Assembly: GCA_947652605.1 (NCBI GenBank)
Contig: OX393578.1
Location: 39,995,470-40,059,469 of the forward strand
Direction of reading: 5' to 3'
Length of the DNA: 64,000 nucleotides
DNA from: Elmis aenea
Lineage: Eukaryota; Arthropoda; Insecta; Coleoptera; Elmidae
Numbering within the stretch: position 1 is the first letter of the stretch; every line of letters begins with the position of its first letter. The position numbers were made by a program, and so were the translations under genes. Below the pieces are notes generated by a model, which had not been told where the DNA came from, did no database searches, and saw only the letters and a list, made by a program, of their open reading frames with translations. Positions 43,803 through 55,654 of this stretch are shown piece after piece.

Positions 43803-43934
43803 ATGTCAGAAGAACGACACACGTATTGTAGGACCCTGCGGCGTAGCAGATTAGTGCCCCTACAACTAAAAGCACTTTTCGTCTTCTCCTTTTGCCTTAG
43901 ACGGATATCTATGAGCGACGCATAAAAAATGACA
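43803..43934 (+). other. Short open frame, unrecognised
   Basis: ATG at 43803 opens about 43 codons beginning MSEERHTYCRTLRRSRLV, in moderately GC-rich sequence. No domain, and no support beyond the start codon; listed because it follows directly on the less AT-rich island. Confidence 0.15.
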
Positions 43935-44246
43935 AGTAAATCTGACACAATTTTAATGTCGAAGTAAAAGAAAGTGAAAAAACTCATTTATTCTGATTTA
44001 TTTATAGAAATCTCTATAGGTATAGTTGAAAAAATATAATAATACGCTGGCCCATTTAAAATATCCTGGCCGTAGATGGATATTATGTGTTTTATTAATG
44101 GCTATGTCACAATTGATTAGATTTTAATTGTTTTGGTGGCTCCGAAAACTATATTTTTCAATAGTTGCACTATTTAAATTGCAATTAAGCTTCACAACAA
44201 ACAATATTGTTTTATCGAGGTAAACAGTTTTAACAGTTATGTGATC

Positions 44247-45821
44247 GCCATGGTCTGGCTGGACCAATTTCAAGTTTGAATGTATTTTTCTCATGGGAAA
44301 AAAACTCGTAAGGACCTCATATTTCATTATATCCTCTACGAACATGTTTTAATGTATTTGGAAACAAAAAACGTAATTACAAAAATTTGCTGCGTGAAGG
44401 GTTAGACAAGCAAGGTTGGTAGTCCTAAGCTGTGCATAACTGGTCTGGCCGAACCAGTTTATGATTCCTTAAGTTTCCTCAATTATCCTTTTTTCGATTT
44501 TTTTAGTGTTCCTGAATCACTATTTAATTGTGATGAAAAAAGTCTACATCTTTTTCCCCAAAAATATTTTTGTACTATCAAATATACGTAGTTATTTCCC
44601 ATTTAAAAAATAATTCAACGTTGTTTTTTGTTTAGCGTGCCATGGAACTTTCTATGCATTCTAAGGCTAACTCATCTTAAATAAATAAGTTAATTATTAA
44701 TATTACATTGCTTATGACGTTTACTGAAACTCTTTTTTATGTTTCGTCTTTTATTGATAATGAAGGCAATTTGTGATATGTATGCGAATAAATTTGTTTA
44801 ATTCTTATTTACTGTAAAACAATTGTAAAAATTCTACGAAATATTAGTAAAACACAAGTACCAATTTAGCTGCTAACGAACCGCATTTTAATGAACATTG
44901 TGCCAAAATATTTTTATTATCTTTATTCTCATTTGATGCATATGTAAATAGAAAAAAAAGAAGAAAAAAAAAACATCCGTATTTTATCTTACTCATTGAT
45001 TTTGTTGCTAACCGCCTTGATAAAAAAATAACAGTAACCTCTCGATTTGTACAAACTTTAAAAAAAAAAATTAGGTTTTTGAACGAACTTAAGGTGGATA
45101 TGTACTTATTGCCTATAGTGTGTGCAGCATTTTTATAAACTATCAAGCCAATCGAAAAAGTTTCGAACTTTTTCCAAAACAAATTGCAAAAGTATGTACT
45201 TCGAATTGTTTCAAAAACTTTGAAACCTGTAATATTTTTTAAAGAGGTAAACTGAAGTAGATATGTGTTTCTTAAAGCGTTCCTAGATCCATTAAGTTGA
45301 GACAAATGTTTCTATATTTTGTTTCGTTAGTGCTTCTTTGTGCTTCAAGAATTTTTTAACTTCGATTAACAGTTTTCCCGTTATAAATAAAAAACAGAAC
45401 TCTGGGGCAACTTCCCGGACTTTTTCACCAAATTCAATCATTTTGCTAACCCTTAGTGCTTCATTTGTGCCTCTTTGTGCTTCAAGAATGATCAAATTTC
45501 GATTAACCGTTCCCCCATTATAAATAAAAAACTGAACTCCGGGCTAACTTCACGCCATCCTGGACTTTCTCACCAACAACATAAATATTTTACGTGCATC
45601 AATAAGGAAACTCAAAATAAGTAATGTACTATTAAAATAAAACAACAAAAATCAACGTAATATTAAAATAAAACAATAAGATACAACAAAAAACGAAAGA
45701 AAAGGTTTTTTACCAGCAATTATCTACTTGAATCACACCATTTAGCCCATATAACATTACTGGTCCAGCCAGGCCAGCGGGGTACTATTTATGAAGTACA
45801 GAGGTGGTGTTCACACAAGGG
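44247..45821. mobile_element. Possible piggyBac-like element, weak
   Basis: The right end reads GCTGG... on the minus strand: TTAA (45822-45825) followed by CCCTTGTGTGAACACC, a piggyBac-like layout. The motif GGTCTGGCTGGACC near 44251 has inverted relatives GGTCTGGCCGAACCAG (44442) and CTGGTCCAGCCAGGCC (45761). A matching TTAACCC left end was not found, so the left boundary is a guess. The minus-strand frame 44844-45305 inside has no recognised domain. Confidence 0.3.
45320..45590. repeat. Tandem duplication, about 125-bp unit
   Basis: Two copies share TTAGTGCTTC, CTTTGTGCTTCAAGAA, TTCGATTAAC, TATAAATAAAAAAC and GAACTC followed by CAACTT or TAACTTC. Frames on both strands through this region are repeat-derived. 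Confidence 0.75.
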
Positions 45822-45825
45822 TTAA

Positions 45826-47830
45826 TTTAACTTTAACGTTGAACAATGGTAAATGTTTGCATTACTATTGGTAAGAAGGAAATTGATTTGTTAATTATTG
45901 ATAAACATGAATATAAGATAGACAACGCACTTTATAAAATTTATAGGAGTAATTTTTAACAGTTTTACCAGCTAAGTAGTGTGATTTGACATACAGTTTA
46001 TTATGTATTGAGTGAAGATCTAAAATGGCATACAAAACATTTAAACAATTTGACTATTGCCCAAAAAGCATTTAAAGAAACATTAAAAACAAATGCCATG
46101 ATTTCATTTCTCGTTTTTTATAAAACAAACAAACTTATTTAATTTACTTTAAAAAAGATGTAAAATAAGTTTAGGTTTTTTTACTTATTTTCATAAAACG
46201 TCTGTTTATCTTAAATTTATTTAATTTTTTAAAATATTCATATCATTCATTTGAAGAAATGTCGTGACACATTCAACAATATAAATGTATAAACTTTGTG
46301 CTGTTAAACGAACAAAAATTATTCGTTTCGCAACATGTATTGAGGTATTGACTCATGAAGTTTTGAAGGCTTGTATGAAAACGGCCAATTTTTCATTGTT
46401 AAATAAAAAAATTATTTTTGTTGCTAATAAAGCTGTTTTATTGATAATGTAAATGTTGGTATGTATTTGATGATCGTATCAATAATTTATTTTTACTGTA
46501 AAATTGTCGCTTCATTTACACTGAGTGTTCTATTTTGAATTAACACTATCAAACAAAGTGTAATAAATTAATTTAAAAACTATTGTTATAAATAAGTTTC
46601 AAGTAGTAATTGCTTGTTCCTTTACAGATTAATCGCCGCACTCAAAAAGGTTCATCTGGATTCAGATTTTCAGGTAATGTAATCATGATATATTACTGCA
46701 TGTTTCTTTTTCCTGTGATTGTTGATTACTTCAATTGATTATTGATTATTTTTAACACTATTAACATTTTCTTAATACTTGTTCGTAATTATTTAATGTT
46801 TAGTTAAAAAAATTGTAGAAATATGATTTGTTGGGCACAAATAATATATTATTTGCTTATCTCTTGGTTTATAACGATATTTTTTAAAAGTACAATTTGT
46901 ACTAAGTTAGAATTGGCCCAACACGTTTTAGGTTTTAAAGGAATCGCAACTGCGAAGATTGATACCTGTTTTTGGTATTTTAACCAACGACACGAAAAAT
47001 TAAAATTCAAAAATGTCTATAAGAATCGTTAATGCTTTCTATGCAACAGACATTGATTAATGTAAGCTTTGCGTGATCTTCATTGAGTGTGCAATGGAGT
47101 AAATTTATCTATTGAACATATTAAGGAACTTTTAAATTAAACTTTATCGCTTTCGGTATATTACTACAACAGTGACTGCTGTTACGTAAGAGATACGTAT
47201 TATTAGTTGTAAAGCTGCTTACTTTAAGCACTTAACACACAAGTCGAATCATATGCTACGTATTAGGAGCTGGAACTAATATTTACAATACGACCTATGT
47301 TTATTCGACTGTACTTTTTTAATAATAAAATGTTAGGAATAAAATGTCAAGCAGTAGTATAGTATAGTAAATTAGTAAGGAAATTAATTGTACAAAATTA
47401 TTTAATACAACAATCAGAAAATATAAACTAATTTTCTCTCAGACGTAACATGCTTTAATGAAAACGTCTAAAAAACGCTTTTTAATATAGTAATGCTTAA
47501 TATAGTTATTGCTTTATTTGTAAAAGTCGTGTTTTTAAAAACATATCGTCGCAAAAATTAAACAGCTTTTTGTGTGTTCCTTTAATAATTATTCATGCAA
47601 GTTGCTAATAAATGCTTGCTATGGATAACCACAATACAGTAACGTCGTACATATTCATAGTATTCATTGGTTGAACTCAAAATGAAATAACTGAAGCATT
47701 AATCAGTAAAGAATCGCAAATCAAAGCACTGTATATGCAGTTAACTGTGGTTTTTACACACAGAAAAATTAAAATATTTACAAGGAAGATGTAATTAAAC
47801 GTAAATGTGCATAATGTATGTATATATCGC
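45826..47830. other. AT-rich DNA, one candidate microexon
   Basis: Apart from the possible exon at 46628-46673 nothing is recognised. The plus-strand frame 46823-47032 has no domain. No inverted or tandem repeats of note were seen. Confidence 0.35.
46628..46673 (+). other. Candidate 46-bp internal exon of a host gene
   Basis: A pyrimidine-rich acceptor (TTGCTTGTTCCTTTACAG) is followed by 46 bases open in one frame as INRRTQKGSSGFRFS, then the donor CAG|GTAATG. The sequence is less AT-rich than its surroundings. The gene it would belong to is not recognised, and the remaining exons would have to lie outside the window or be unseen. It may be chance. Confidence 0.3.
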
Positions 47831-48262
47831 AGGCAAATAGTTATTTCAGGCAAATAGCTTTTGCTTTAGCAAACACTGTGTATATGCCTGAGCAAATGGA
47901 TTTCTATTACTCATTTATATCGTATAAACTCTATTTTCCGACCCAAATAGCATTTGACGGAACCATTGTTGGGCTAATAGCGTTCAGTTTAGTATTTTTT
48001 TGGTTGGTTAAAGCTTTTTTTCAAATAATAGAGGGTCCAGTTAAGGATCAGTTAAAGGTATTTTTAAAAGAAAGCAATTCTTTTGACTTATTGTCTTTAT
48101 TTATTTAAAAAAAAAAATGCTTTAACCAACCTTTAACTTGACTCGCTATACTATCTATAACGTTTTTTTGGTATTTGTGTACATAGCATTGGTCAATAGT
48201 CAGATAGAAATTATAGTTATAAAGCCTGGCAAAAGCTATTTGCCTAAAATAACAATTTGGCT
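47831..48262. mobile_element. Small inverted-repeat element, GGCAAATAG type
   Basis: AGGCAAATAGTTATTTCAGG and GCAAATAGCTTTTGC at the left are matched by GCAAAAGCTATTTGCC and AAAATAACAATTTGGC at the right, about 31 bp with few mismatches. The motif GGCAAATAG occurs twice at the left. The 96-codon frame 47818-48108 starts in the left repeat, has a hydrophobic stretch and no recognised domain, so it is treated as incidental. Confidence 0.6.
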
Positions 48263-49386
48263 ACAACTTATATATTATCGCTGAGATAATTTTCTTTTAA
48301 ATTCATACATGGTCTAAGATACGTTCTGTATTAAAAAATATAAGCTTGCCTCATATCTCAGCAGTACAGATTTTCTAAATTTCAACTTATAAACAACCAT
48401 CGCAATGTTATAAATTTTTCTTCAGTTTTGGATATAAATAACTCACTAAAGATTCTATTTTTTTCATCAACGAAAACATTACAAACCTGATAACACGGCT
48501 GCACTCAAATCGAAAAAAAGTTCCAAAGGCTTAAAACAGAATTACTATTGGATTTATCGAGATATCTCACCAATGTCACTAATTTTCGCCACACTGTATT
48601 TATTGTATTTAAATAATTAATTTTTTTTAAATTTTTAGTTTAATACGTATCTATACATTTTCTACTACAGCGATATGCCCCTTTAGTTTTCACCTTTTTA
48701 TTATCGCTAGTCTTCAATATCACTACTACAACGAGCACCTCCCTGTCTGAGTGTTTTATGCTCCTGCTATACCTACTTTAGTTACTATAATCTTAGGTGC
48801 ATTTTCCTTCTTTTTTCAACCAGTTAACCATTACAGGTAAAAAAAAAATCAAAGTGTTCTGATCTTCATTTAATGTATCATTCTAGAACTCTACGTCGGA
48901 TATTTCCTGTACATCTTTTTATTCCTATGCTTCGTACTCCCACTGTAGTTGATTTTCCTTCTTGCTAACTATTGGTGTGTTACTGAGTTACAGTCACTGA
49001 TAATAAGAACTAATAACTTTATTGAAAAGTTGTTTAATAACAAAAATTGGTATTATTTTAGCGTATTGTTTTGAAAAATTGCTAGTTTCAAAACGTTGTG
49101 AAGTCGATAGGCAGGTAAATTATTGGCCTTGTTTTAGCTAAAGTTTTTCATAAATCTAAAGATACGTAACAGATTTTAAGCAATATTAAAATTCATGTAA
49201 ATTCAATGAAGCTGTTAAATATCCTTTAATTGACTCGAATTATAATGTGGTCTAATGCATAAAGCTTCCGATCTTCAGTTGCGGTAATTAAAAGCTTAAA
49301 TGTGGCTTAAAAATATATTAAAAACACTTTTTGTAATAGGAATATTCCTAAATTAAGCGTTTGTAGGAGAATAGTACACCTATATT
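48263..49386. other. AT-rich DNA, nothing recognised
   Basis: No gene, inverted repeat or tandem repeat was identified. Confidence 0.4.
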
Positions 49387-50212
49387 CAGGGGTTTGGAGC
49401 AGTCCAATTTTTAAATTGCTCTGCTCCAGCTCCGCTGTGGCATCAAAATGCCTGCTCCAGCTCCACTCCAGCTCCACTTCAGCTCCTCTTCAAATATTGT
49501 TAACATTTTGAAAACAAGTTTTTTTAATTAAAAAATTTATTTTTAAAAACAAAGTTTTAATTTTATCGGGTTTGTGGAAGTTGGTCAAAAATTAGAATAT
49601 TTGACCCTAACAAACTAGTGACGTTAAATAAATGTTTGTAAAATCATTTTTGTGCAATCGTACTAGAAACAGCTGTTTGACGGACGCGTTAGCAACCATA
49701 AAGTACTGCATTACCGGCCCTATCCTTAGCAACGGCCGTAAAAGTTACTTTTCAGGCCGTTACCCTTAGCAACGGCCGAAAAAATAACTTTTACGGCCGT
49801 TGCTAAGGAGAGGGCCGGTAATGCAGTACATACGCCGTCATCTGTCAGTGACAGAATGTCACGTAGTTTCTAACCTATAATTTTGAAAATTACTAAAAAT
49901 TTAAATTGTTTTTAATTCGATCGCACAAAAAATGTGATATGCACCTCGGCCAAAACGTACTTATTCGGCCTTACCTGTTTGCTGGCCTCGACTACGTCTC
50001 GGCCAGCAAACCAGACGCGGCCGAAAAAGTTACACTTTTTGGCCTTCATACATAAATAACTATTTATTGATCTTCAAAGGCCGAAAAAAAGAAAAAATAG
50101 TCGTTATTTTTTAAACTGTACATAATAAACTGGAGCAGTGAAGCAATCAAAATTATTTGCCCCGGACTCCACAGATTCGTGCGACAGCTCCTTGCTTCGC
50201 TTTAAACCCCTG
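49387..50212. mobile_element. hAT element with GCTCCA motifs
   Basis: CAGGGGTTT and AAACCCCTG form the ends, flanked by a perfect 8-bp duplication CCTATATT (49379-49386, 50213-50220). Inside the left end, CTGCTCCAGCTCC, CAGCTCCACT and similar repeats occur six or so times; CTCCACAG and ACAGCTCC lie near the right end. The middle is occupied by a later GTGCGATCG-family insertion (49646-50063), so the bare element is about 400 bp and non-coding. Confidence 0.92.
49646..50063. mobile_element. GTGCGATCG-family repeat, copy 4, nested
   Basis: It starts TTTTTGTGCAATCGTACTAG and ends ACATAAATAACTATT, with the same internal palindrome as the 42164 copy and a second hairpin, TTTGCTGGCC...GGCCAGCAAA. 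It lies inside the hAT element and is therefore younger than it. Confidence 0.85.
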
Positions 50213-50505
50213 CCTATATTATCACAGGAAGGTTCTTAAAACCTATAAATTTTTTTGTTTATAATTTCATGGCTCACCCTCTAGTTTTGTTTTACTTACT
50301 GAGATAACCACACATAAAAATTAAGTGGAATGCTGAGCAATGTTTATAGGTCGCTAAAATGGTTTGGAATTAACATTGTTACGTATATGCCTTAAGCCAG
50401 CGGTTCAATAAAGGACCCAAAAAGTAGACTGTAATAAATGTTTACTGTTTTCCTTTAATTGTTTTAATGTATTGACAACATATAACGTTTTACCACTGAA
50501 AAATT
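50213..50505. other. AT-rich spacer
   Basis: No feature seen between the hAT duplication and the LINE poly(T). Confidence 0.4.
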
Positions 50506-51515
50506 AGATATTTTTTTTTTTTTTTTTTAAATTTTGAAATGCAACTAGTCAAGCTGACTAACGAGCACCTTAAATCTATCTTAATCTACTAGTTACTACA
50601 AATAATAGAACTCCTCCCCTCGGTGTGTCCTATTTCCTGGTTTCCACTTGGGCACGTCCCTGGCCTGCCCACTTCACTACACTACACTACCAAGCGAACT
50701 TATACAAGTTCGAACGGCTTAGTTCGTTTTAGCCTTCGCACTATTGAAGCGTTGTCAAGAAGCTGCACTACCTCCATGTTGACGTGCCGGTGTAGTCGGT
50801 CCTCGTGCTTCTTGGCTGATTTCTTAATCTCCTCGGTAACATGATTGGCTCCAAGGTCTTTATGGATATCATTGTTTCGACAGTACCATGGGGCATTTAC
50901 AATTCCCCTTACCACTTTGTTCTGAAATTTTTGGATGATTTCAATATTGCTTTTACTCGCACAGCCCCAGAGCTGTGCTCCATAAGTCCAGACCGGTTTC
51001 AGTATCTGGTTATATACTAAGGTTTTGTTTCGCATTGATAGTTGGGATTTGCTTCCCAGAAGCCAGTTCATTTTTTTATACTTTATGTTTAGTTCTTCTC
51101 TCTTCTTCTTCACGTGATCGCTCCATCGAAGCTTAGCATCGTGTCATTCCTAGGTATTTTTGCAGAGTTTGAGTGCGGTAATCGGTTGCCACCAATTTTT
51201 ATTGGGATGTGATGTGTTTTACGATTGGTAAAATTGACGTGGACCGACTTCGTATCGTTTAGCTTAATGCGCCATTTTTCTGTCCATGTGCTTATTTTGT
51301 TTATGGCCTGCTGCAGCTTGTTAGTTGCTTCTACGATGTTTTCTTCTACCGCTAACACTGTGGTATCGTCTGCGAACGTTGCTATTGTGGTGCCGTTAGT
51401 TTGTGGAATATCGTGGGTATATAAGAGGTATAAAACTGGCCCTAGCACGCTTCCTTGAGGAACGCCTGCTTTTATGTCTTTGAGCCCAATTGCAACCCAA
51501 CTGTGAGGCATTCAA
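50506..51515 (-). mobile_element. jockey-type LINE, minus strand, 5'-truncated
   Basis: A run of about 18 T near 50510-50530 is the complement of a poly(A) tail; the reverse-transcriptase end follows in the minus direction. The element stops abruptly near 51515, at the conserved AGVPQGSVLGP block, so roughly the N-terminal half of ORF2 and all of ORF1 are missing. No clear target duplication was found. Confidence 0.85.
50700..51511 (-). pseudogene. jockey reverse transcriptase, palm to C-terminus, frameshifted
   Basis: Minus strand. The first part reads AGVPQGSVLGPVLYLLYTHD and TIATFADDTTVLAVEE; FADD is the catalytic YADD-type motif with both Asp. It continues to LNDTKSVHVNFTNRKTHHIP. Near 51150-51110 two small deletions or insertions, one in an A run and one of two bases, shift the frame, after which KKMNWLLGSKSQLSMRNK and PVWTYGAQLWGCASKSN follow to LKRTKPFELV-stop. 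It is related to the 17806 fragment. Inactive as it stands. Confidence 0.9.
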
Positions 51516-51529
51516 AATTGTCTTTTTGA

Positions 51530-52689
51530 ACAACTTTAAGTGCCTCACCATGGGATTACAATATTGTAAAGCAACTAATTTTTTAATGGTAAAATGTTAC
51601 AATATGGTGAACATATTAAAATAATTTAGGTAAAACACTTATCATGTTGTAACAGTCCAATTTTGTGTGTCCTTTATTGAACTGCGGGCTGAATCTATAT
51701 GCTTAACAATGCTAAATTTCAAACCATTTTAGCAACCTTTAAGAATTGCTCAAATGACCTGAAATTTTTCATAAATGGGTTTTTCTATAGGAAAAAAAAT
51801 ATGGAGTTTGAAAAATGAAAAATAAGGACCACCCTAACCTATATTTTAAATTAGTTGTCCACTTTACCAGTAGATATTTTGTACGCAAAGATACTTAACA
51901 TTAACTTTTTAAAATAAGGTTACAGGTAAAGTTAAAAATTGTTAATTTCATATATTTTTTATTTTAATTTTCCGGTGGTAATAATTTCATATAATTTTGA
52001 GCTACCGCGATTTTAAACATATTTTGTACAACCTAAACAGCTTACTACAAAATATAATTTATTTCAATTACCCCATCTTACCTTACAGCTTTATAAGTGC
52101 AATATGAATATACAGCACCGCATGGCTTAACGTTGTATATTACAGCTGTAGATGTGCGGTAAAGTTAAACTCTTCGTGCGCTATATCTATTAGTCCTACA
52201 TAGAGTTGCTTGTTATTATAAACTTGCGGGCATGTAATGAGATTATATTAAAGTTTCATAATGGAAGAACATTATATTTTAAGTTAATTTCCAATAACGA
52301 AGCAGGCTAAAGGAAAAAATTAGCTTTATTTATTTTTTTGCGGTTTTATACCAATATTAAAAATGCTTTCAGCGCTGCGCTTTATTTTATTTAAAATAGA
52401 CTGCAACATAAAGTTACGTTATATTCAATATTAACAATTAAAAAGTTTGAAACCCATCGACCTGGATGATGTTACAGAAATGGGAAATAAATAATGCTGA
52501 CGAATATACATGAGCAGATTCATTTATGAAATATTTAATAAATTTTAAAAGCAACACAACAACTGTGAAAAATCGTACGTATGAAAATCAGTGATTTTTT
52601 AACTAGACGCATCTGTATCTCAAAAAGTATTTACTCAGGTTGAACAAATGTTCTTTCTATAGTAACAAAAATCTGCGACTTTGAGTTAC
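51530..52689. other. AT-rich DNA, nothing recognised
   Basis: No domain-bearing frame or repeat. CAGCACCGCATGGC near 52112 is a slightly GC-richer spot. Confidence 0.4.
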
Positions 52690-53503
52690 ACAGGATCTTG
52701 CATTAGTGCATCGGGCTTTCCTAGCGCCCCGCCCGTAGGAGATAAAAAAAACTTAAATACATAAAATTATTTTCAGCAGTACAGGGTGTCTAACTTTTGT
52801 GCTATAACAAAAACAAACTTTTTTTTAAATGGAAGACCCTTTATCTTTTTAGGTCTTCCAATGTCATTTTTTAACCTCTACATTAATGTCCGTTCACTTT
52901 TTGGTTTTATGTCAGTGTTGCCAACTTATAATTTTTTTTTAGAAACTTTAAAACATCGTAGCGGCCTTGTTTTTTGAAGTTAAGATATAGATTATAGCAA
53001 TCACGTTAGTCCGGTTAAAGAGCAACATTTTGATAATAAGAAATTTGAATTTAGTGATACAGGGGTCTAGGAACATTCTTCGCCCACAATTCTTCGCCCA
53101 CAGTTCCTCGCCCACAATTCTTCGCCTCCAGAATTGTGGAGGCGAAGAATTGTGGGCGAAGAATGTTCCGGACACGGTGATACAGGGTGTTCACAAAAAA
53201 AATGCCAAACTTCCCAAACTTCAAAGTGACATAACTCATTTTTTCCAAATGTAACTATCCTTATTTTATTTCGCTATTCGGTAGCTATTTTTTTCCTCTT
53301 TAATTTTTATAGGGTATGTTTAAACCTCATAGTTGTTGAGATGTTAAATACTTTTTACAAAAGTAACCATTTATTTACATTTTTATGCACCTAAGTAGGC
53401 CGCGCTGATGCAAAACAAATGCCAAAATGTGTCAATTTGGCATTTTTTTTATATCTCCTGCGGGCGAGCGCTAGGAAATCCCGACGCACTATTGCAGGAT
53501 CTT
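52690..53503. mobile_element. Foldback element with a hairpin insert
   Basis: ACAGGATCTTGCATTAGTGC and TTTCCTAGCGCCCCGCCCG at the left correspond to CGGGCGAGCGCTAGGAAA and GCACTATTGCAGGATCTTGT at the right. ACAGGGTGTCTAACTTTTG (52783) and ACAGGGTGTTCACAAAA (53183) are direct copies of a terminal motif, so the interior may hold another element's ends. No transposase. Confidence 0.72.
53054..53187. repeat. Hairpin flanked by 11-bp direct repeats
   Basis: GTGATACAGGG occurs at 53054-53064 and 53177-53187. The 112 bases between them form a nearly perfect hairpin built of TTCTTCGCCCACAA units: three on the left, with CTCCAGAATTGTGGAG at the tip. It looks like a short insertion with a target duplication. 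Confidence 0.7.
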
Positions 53504-54123
53504 GTATATTAAGCTCTTAATTATTTTATTATATTAGTTATGGGTCACTGAAATTTAGGAATCGTCACAACCGACCAGTGGCGGCTCGTAAAAACTTACA
53601 ATGGAGGAAGGTGTAGCGACAAATGTAACCAAATTTTTCACTGTGGACGGGGGTAAAAAAACTACGTTACTAATAAAAATTAAAGCAAAACTATGCTATA
53701 CTTATGAAACTTTTAATTTAATTTTTCTATTATCAATTATTTATATTAAAATTCCTTTGCTCTTTTTGGTTTACTATCTTATCGTTGACTCTTTTATTAA
53801 AATTAGTTATAATTTAAATCAAAAATAGGCAAATTCGGTTTAGAACCTCCTAAATTTTTAATTTCAAGTAAACGTAAAAAAATAATTTCTTGTAAATGTG
53901 AAACAAAATTTTTGTTTTTTAAATTCTTTTTTGTCTATTTACATTCAAAAAAAATCAATAAAGTGTTTGGAAAACAGCAGAAAAAAACACTAGAAACAAT
54001 AAAATATCAGCTCGTAAGCTCGTGGCCGTTAACCAGGCTTAGGCTGCAATGATTGCAGCCCCAATAGCATGTATATCACGCGTAATCCTCATTCCATATC
54101 TACTTGCCACTTTGTATGTAATA
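53504..54123. other. AT-rich DNA, nothing firmly recognised
   Basis: CAGTGGCGGCTCGTAAAAAC at about 53576 resembles a hAT left end. GGGGCCGCCCGCCC near 54640 could be a right end, but the match is poor. The frame 53601-53828 has no domain. Confidence 0.3.
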
Positions 54124-54468
54124 TGTTACGTCCAGTTCGTAAAATAGGCAACTTTTTTCCTAATTCGTGTAATAGGCACAAGGTTTGTCCAAATCGTGAA
54201 ATAAGCAATACAATTTTTTAAAACAATTTGACCAACCCTTTACTTGATCCCCTTTTAATGACCAAGTGAATAAGGGTCAGGTTAAAGGTTGGTAAAATTT
54301 GTTTTTTTTTAGTGGTATTGCTTATTTCGCGATTTAGGCAAGCGCCGATTTCACGTTGGGCATAGTATTGCTTATTCCCGATCGCGGCAAACTTTCTGCC
54401 TATTTCTCGAGTTCAGCGAATAATTGCCTATTTCACTAACTCAGCAAGTTCACTGATTCGGCGTAACA
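54124..54468. mobile_element. TA-inserting miniature element with a 15-bp motif array
   Basis: Ends TGTTACG and CGTAACA are inverted, each next to TA (54122-54123, 54469-54470). The motif TCGTGAAATAGGCAA or close variants occurs three times on the left in one orientation and about five times on the right in the other. An inner hairpin is formed by ACCAACCCTTTACTTGATCC and GGGTCAGGTTAAAGGTTGG. This architecture resembles the ATAAGCAAC array of the pogo-type element. No coding sequence. Confidence 0.72.
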
Positions 54469-54470
54469 TA

Positions 54471-55654
54471 CACTTACACATAGTATGATAGTGCTGTAAG
54501 GCTGCGAGAAATGCAGCCCGCGAACTGTTTTTATAAGACACAACTATTGTTACAAAATGTAAACTATCGAGTGTAGCTGCCGTACAAACGAATGTTTTTT
54601 TGTTAACAAAATATAAGAATATTTCATTGAAACCTTAAGGGGCCGCCCGCCCTTACAGAAAAGCCGCACCTGCTACCAATATCTTTAGATATCTCAAGAG
54701 GCTTCCTAATATTTTATAAATATCATCAGAGTTACCAAAGAAATTTTCTCTAAAAAAGATACTACATATTAATTATATTACAAAATATGTTGCATTCGAT
54801 TAAATGTCTGCCGAATAAAGAACAGCTATCGTTCGATTATTCAGATATATAGATTATGCTCATAACTACCTTTCTGTTTTACCCAAGGTTCACATATTGT
54901 TGATTTACTGTTCTTATTTTGGCCATGTTTAATTCGACCATTAAATTCATGACATTAAGATCTAAAACGCTAGTTTTAATCTTCTGTTAAACACATTTTC
55001 AACCTACAATTAGCTATTGGCAAGATATTGATTTCGCAAGGATTATCAAGATATATTTTTTGATAAAATCACTGAGAATCGATATTTTCGACCTAGTTAT
55101 TTAAAATTTACCAAAAAAGGTTTTCTCGTATAATTGTCGTTATTTTTTTTTTATGTAATAAGAAACTATTCAGTCTCTACTGTTTGAAGTTTATTTTAAG
55201 ACATCTTATACGCGTTTTTAAAATCTTAACTTAATCTCGAATTTACAATAACGCTATTAACATTTTATAGGGAACCTTACTTTTAGCTATATAGTTACGT
55301 TTTCGTCATCTTTTGTCGATTGCGGTTCCATATACTTTCGTAAATTTATCTAAAAATCACTTTTTAGTGTCAAATGCGAGAAAGTTATAAAATAATGCCA
55401 CAAAGTAAGGAATGTGCTATAAAATATGTCAAACGTGGCTAACGGCATTATATTAGAACAGCAAATTAGAGTTTAGGGCTGGGGTGATGCGCCCCGCCTG
55501 GCAACGGTCCGCCACTTTATTATCACAGCCAGCTTGATTGCTGCCGCCGCCGTGTAAATTATAATTTCGTAATATGCACTCTCATCATGAATATTTAAAT
55601 TTATATTTGAGCCAGTTTAACCCGGCACAAAATATAACCGTATTTGGATAGCAA
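54471..55654. other. AT-rich DNA with a short GC-richer piece
   Basis: 55480-55555 has GATGCGCCCCGCCTGGC and GATTGCTGCCGCCGCCG and is unique. There is no gene. Confidence 0.35.

Noticed and set aside
44844..45305. 153-codon minus-strand open frame
   Set aside because: No domain, low-complexity Phe/Leu runs encoded by A-rich DNA, and overlap with repeat-derived sequence; chance is likely.
47818..48108. 96-codon plus-strand open frame with a hydrophobic segment
   Set aside because: It starts in the left inverted repeat of a small element and has no recognisable family.
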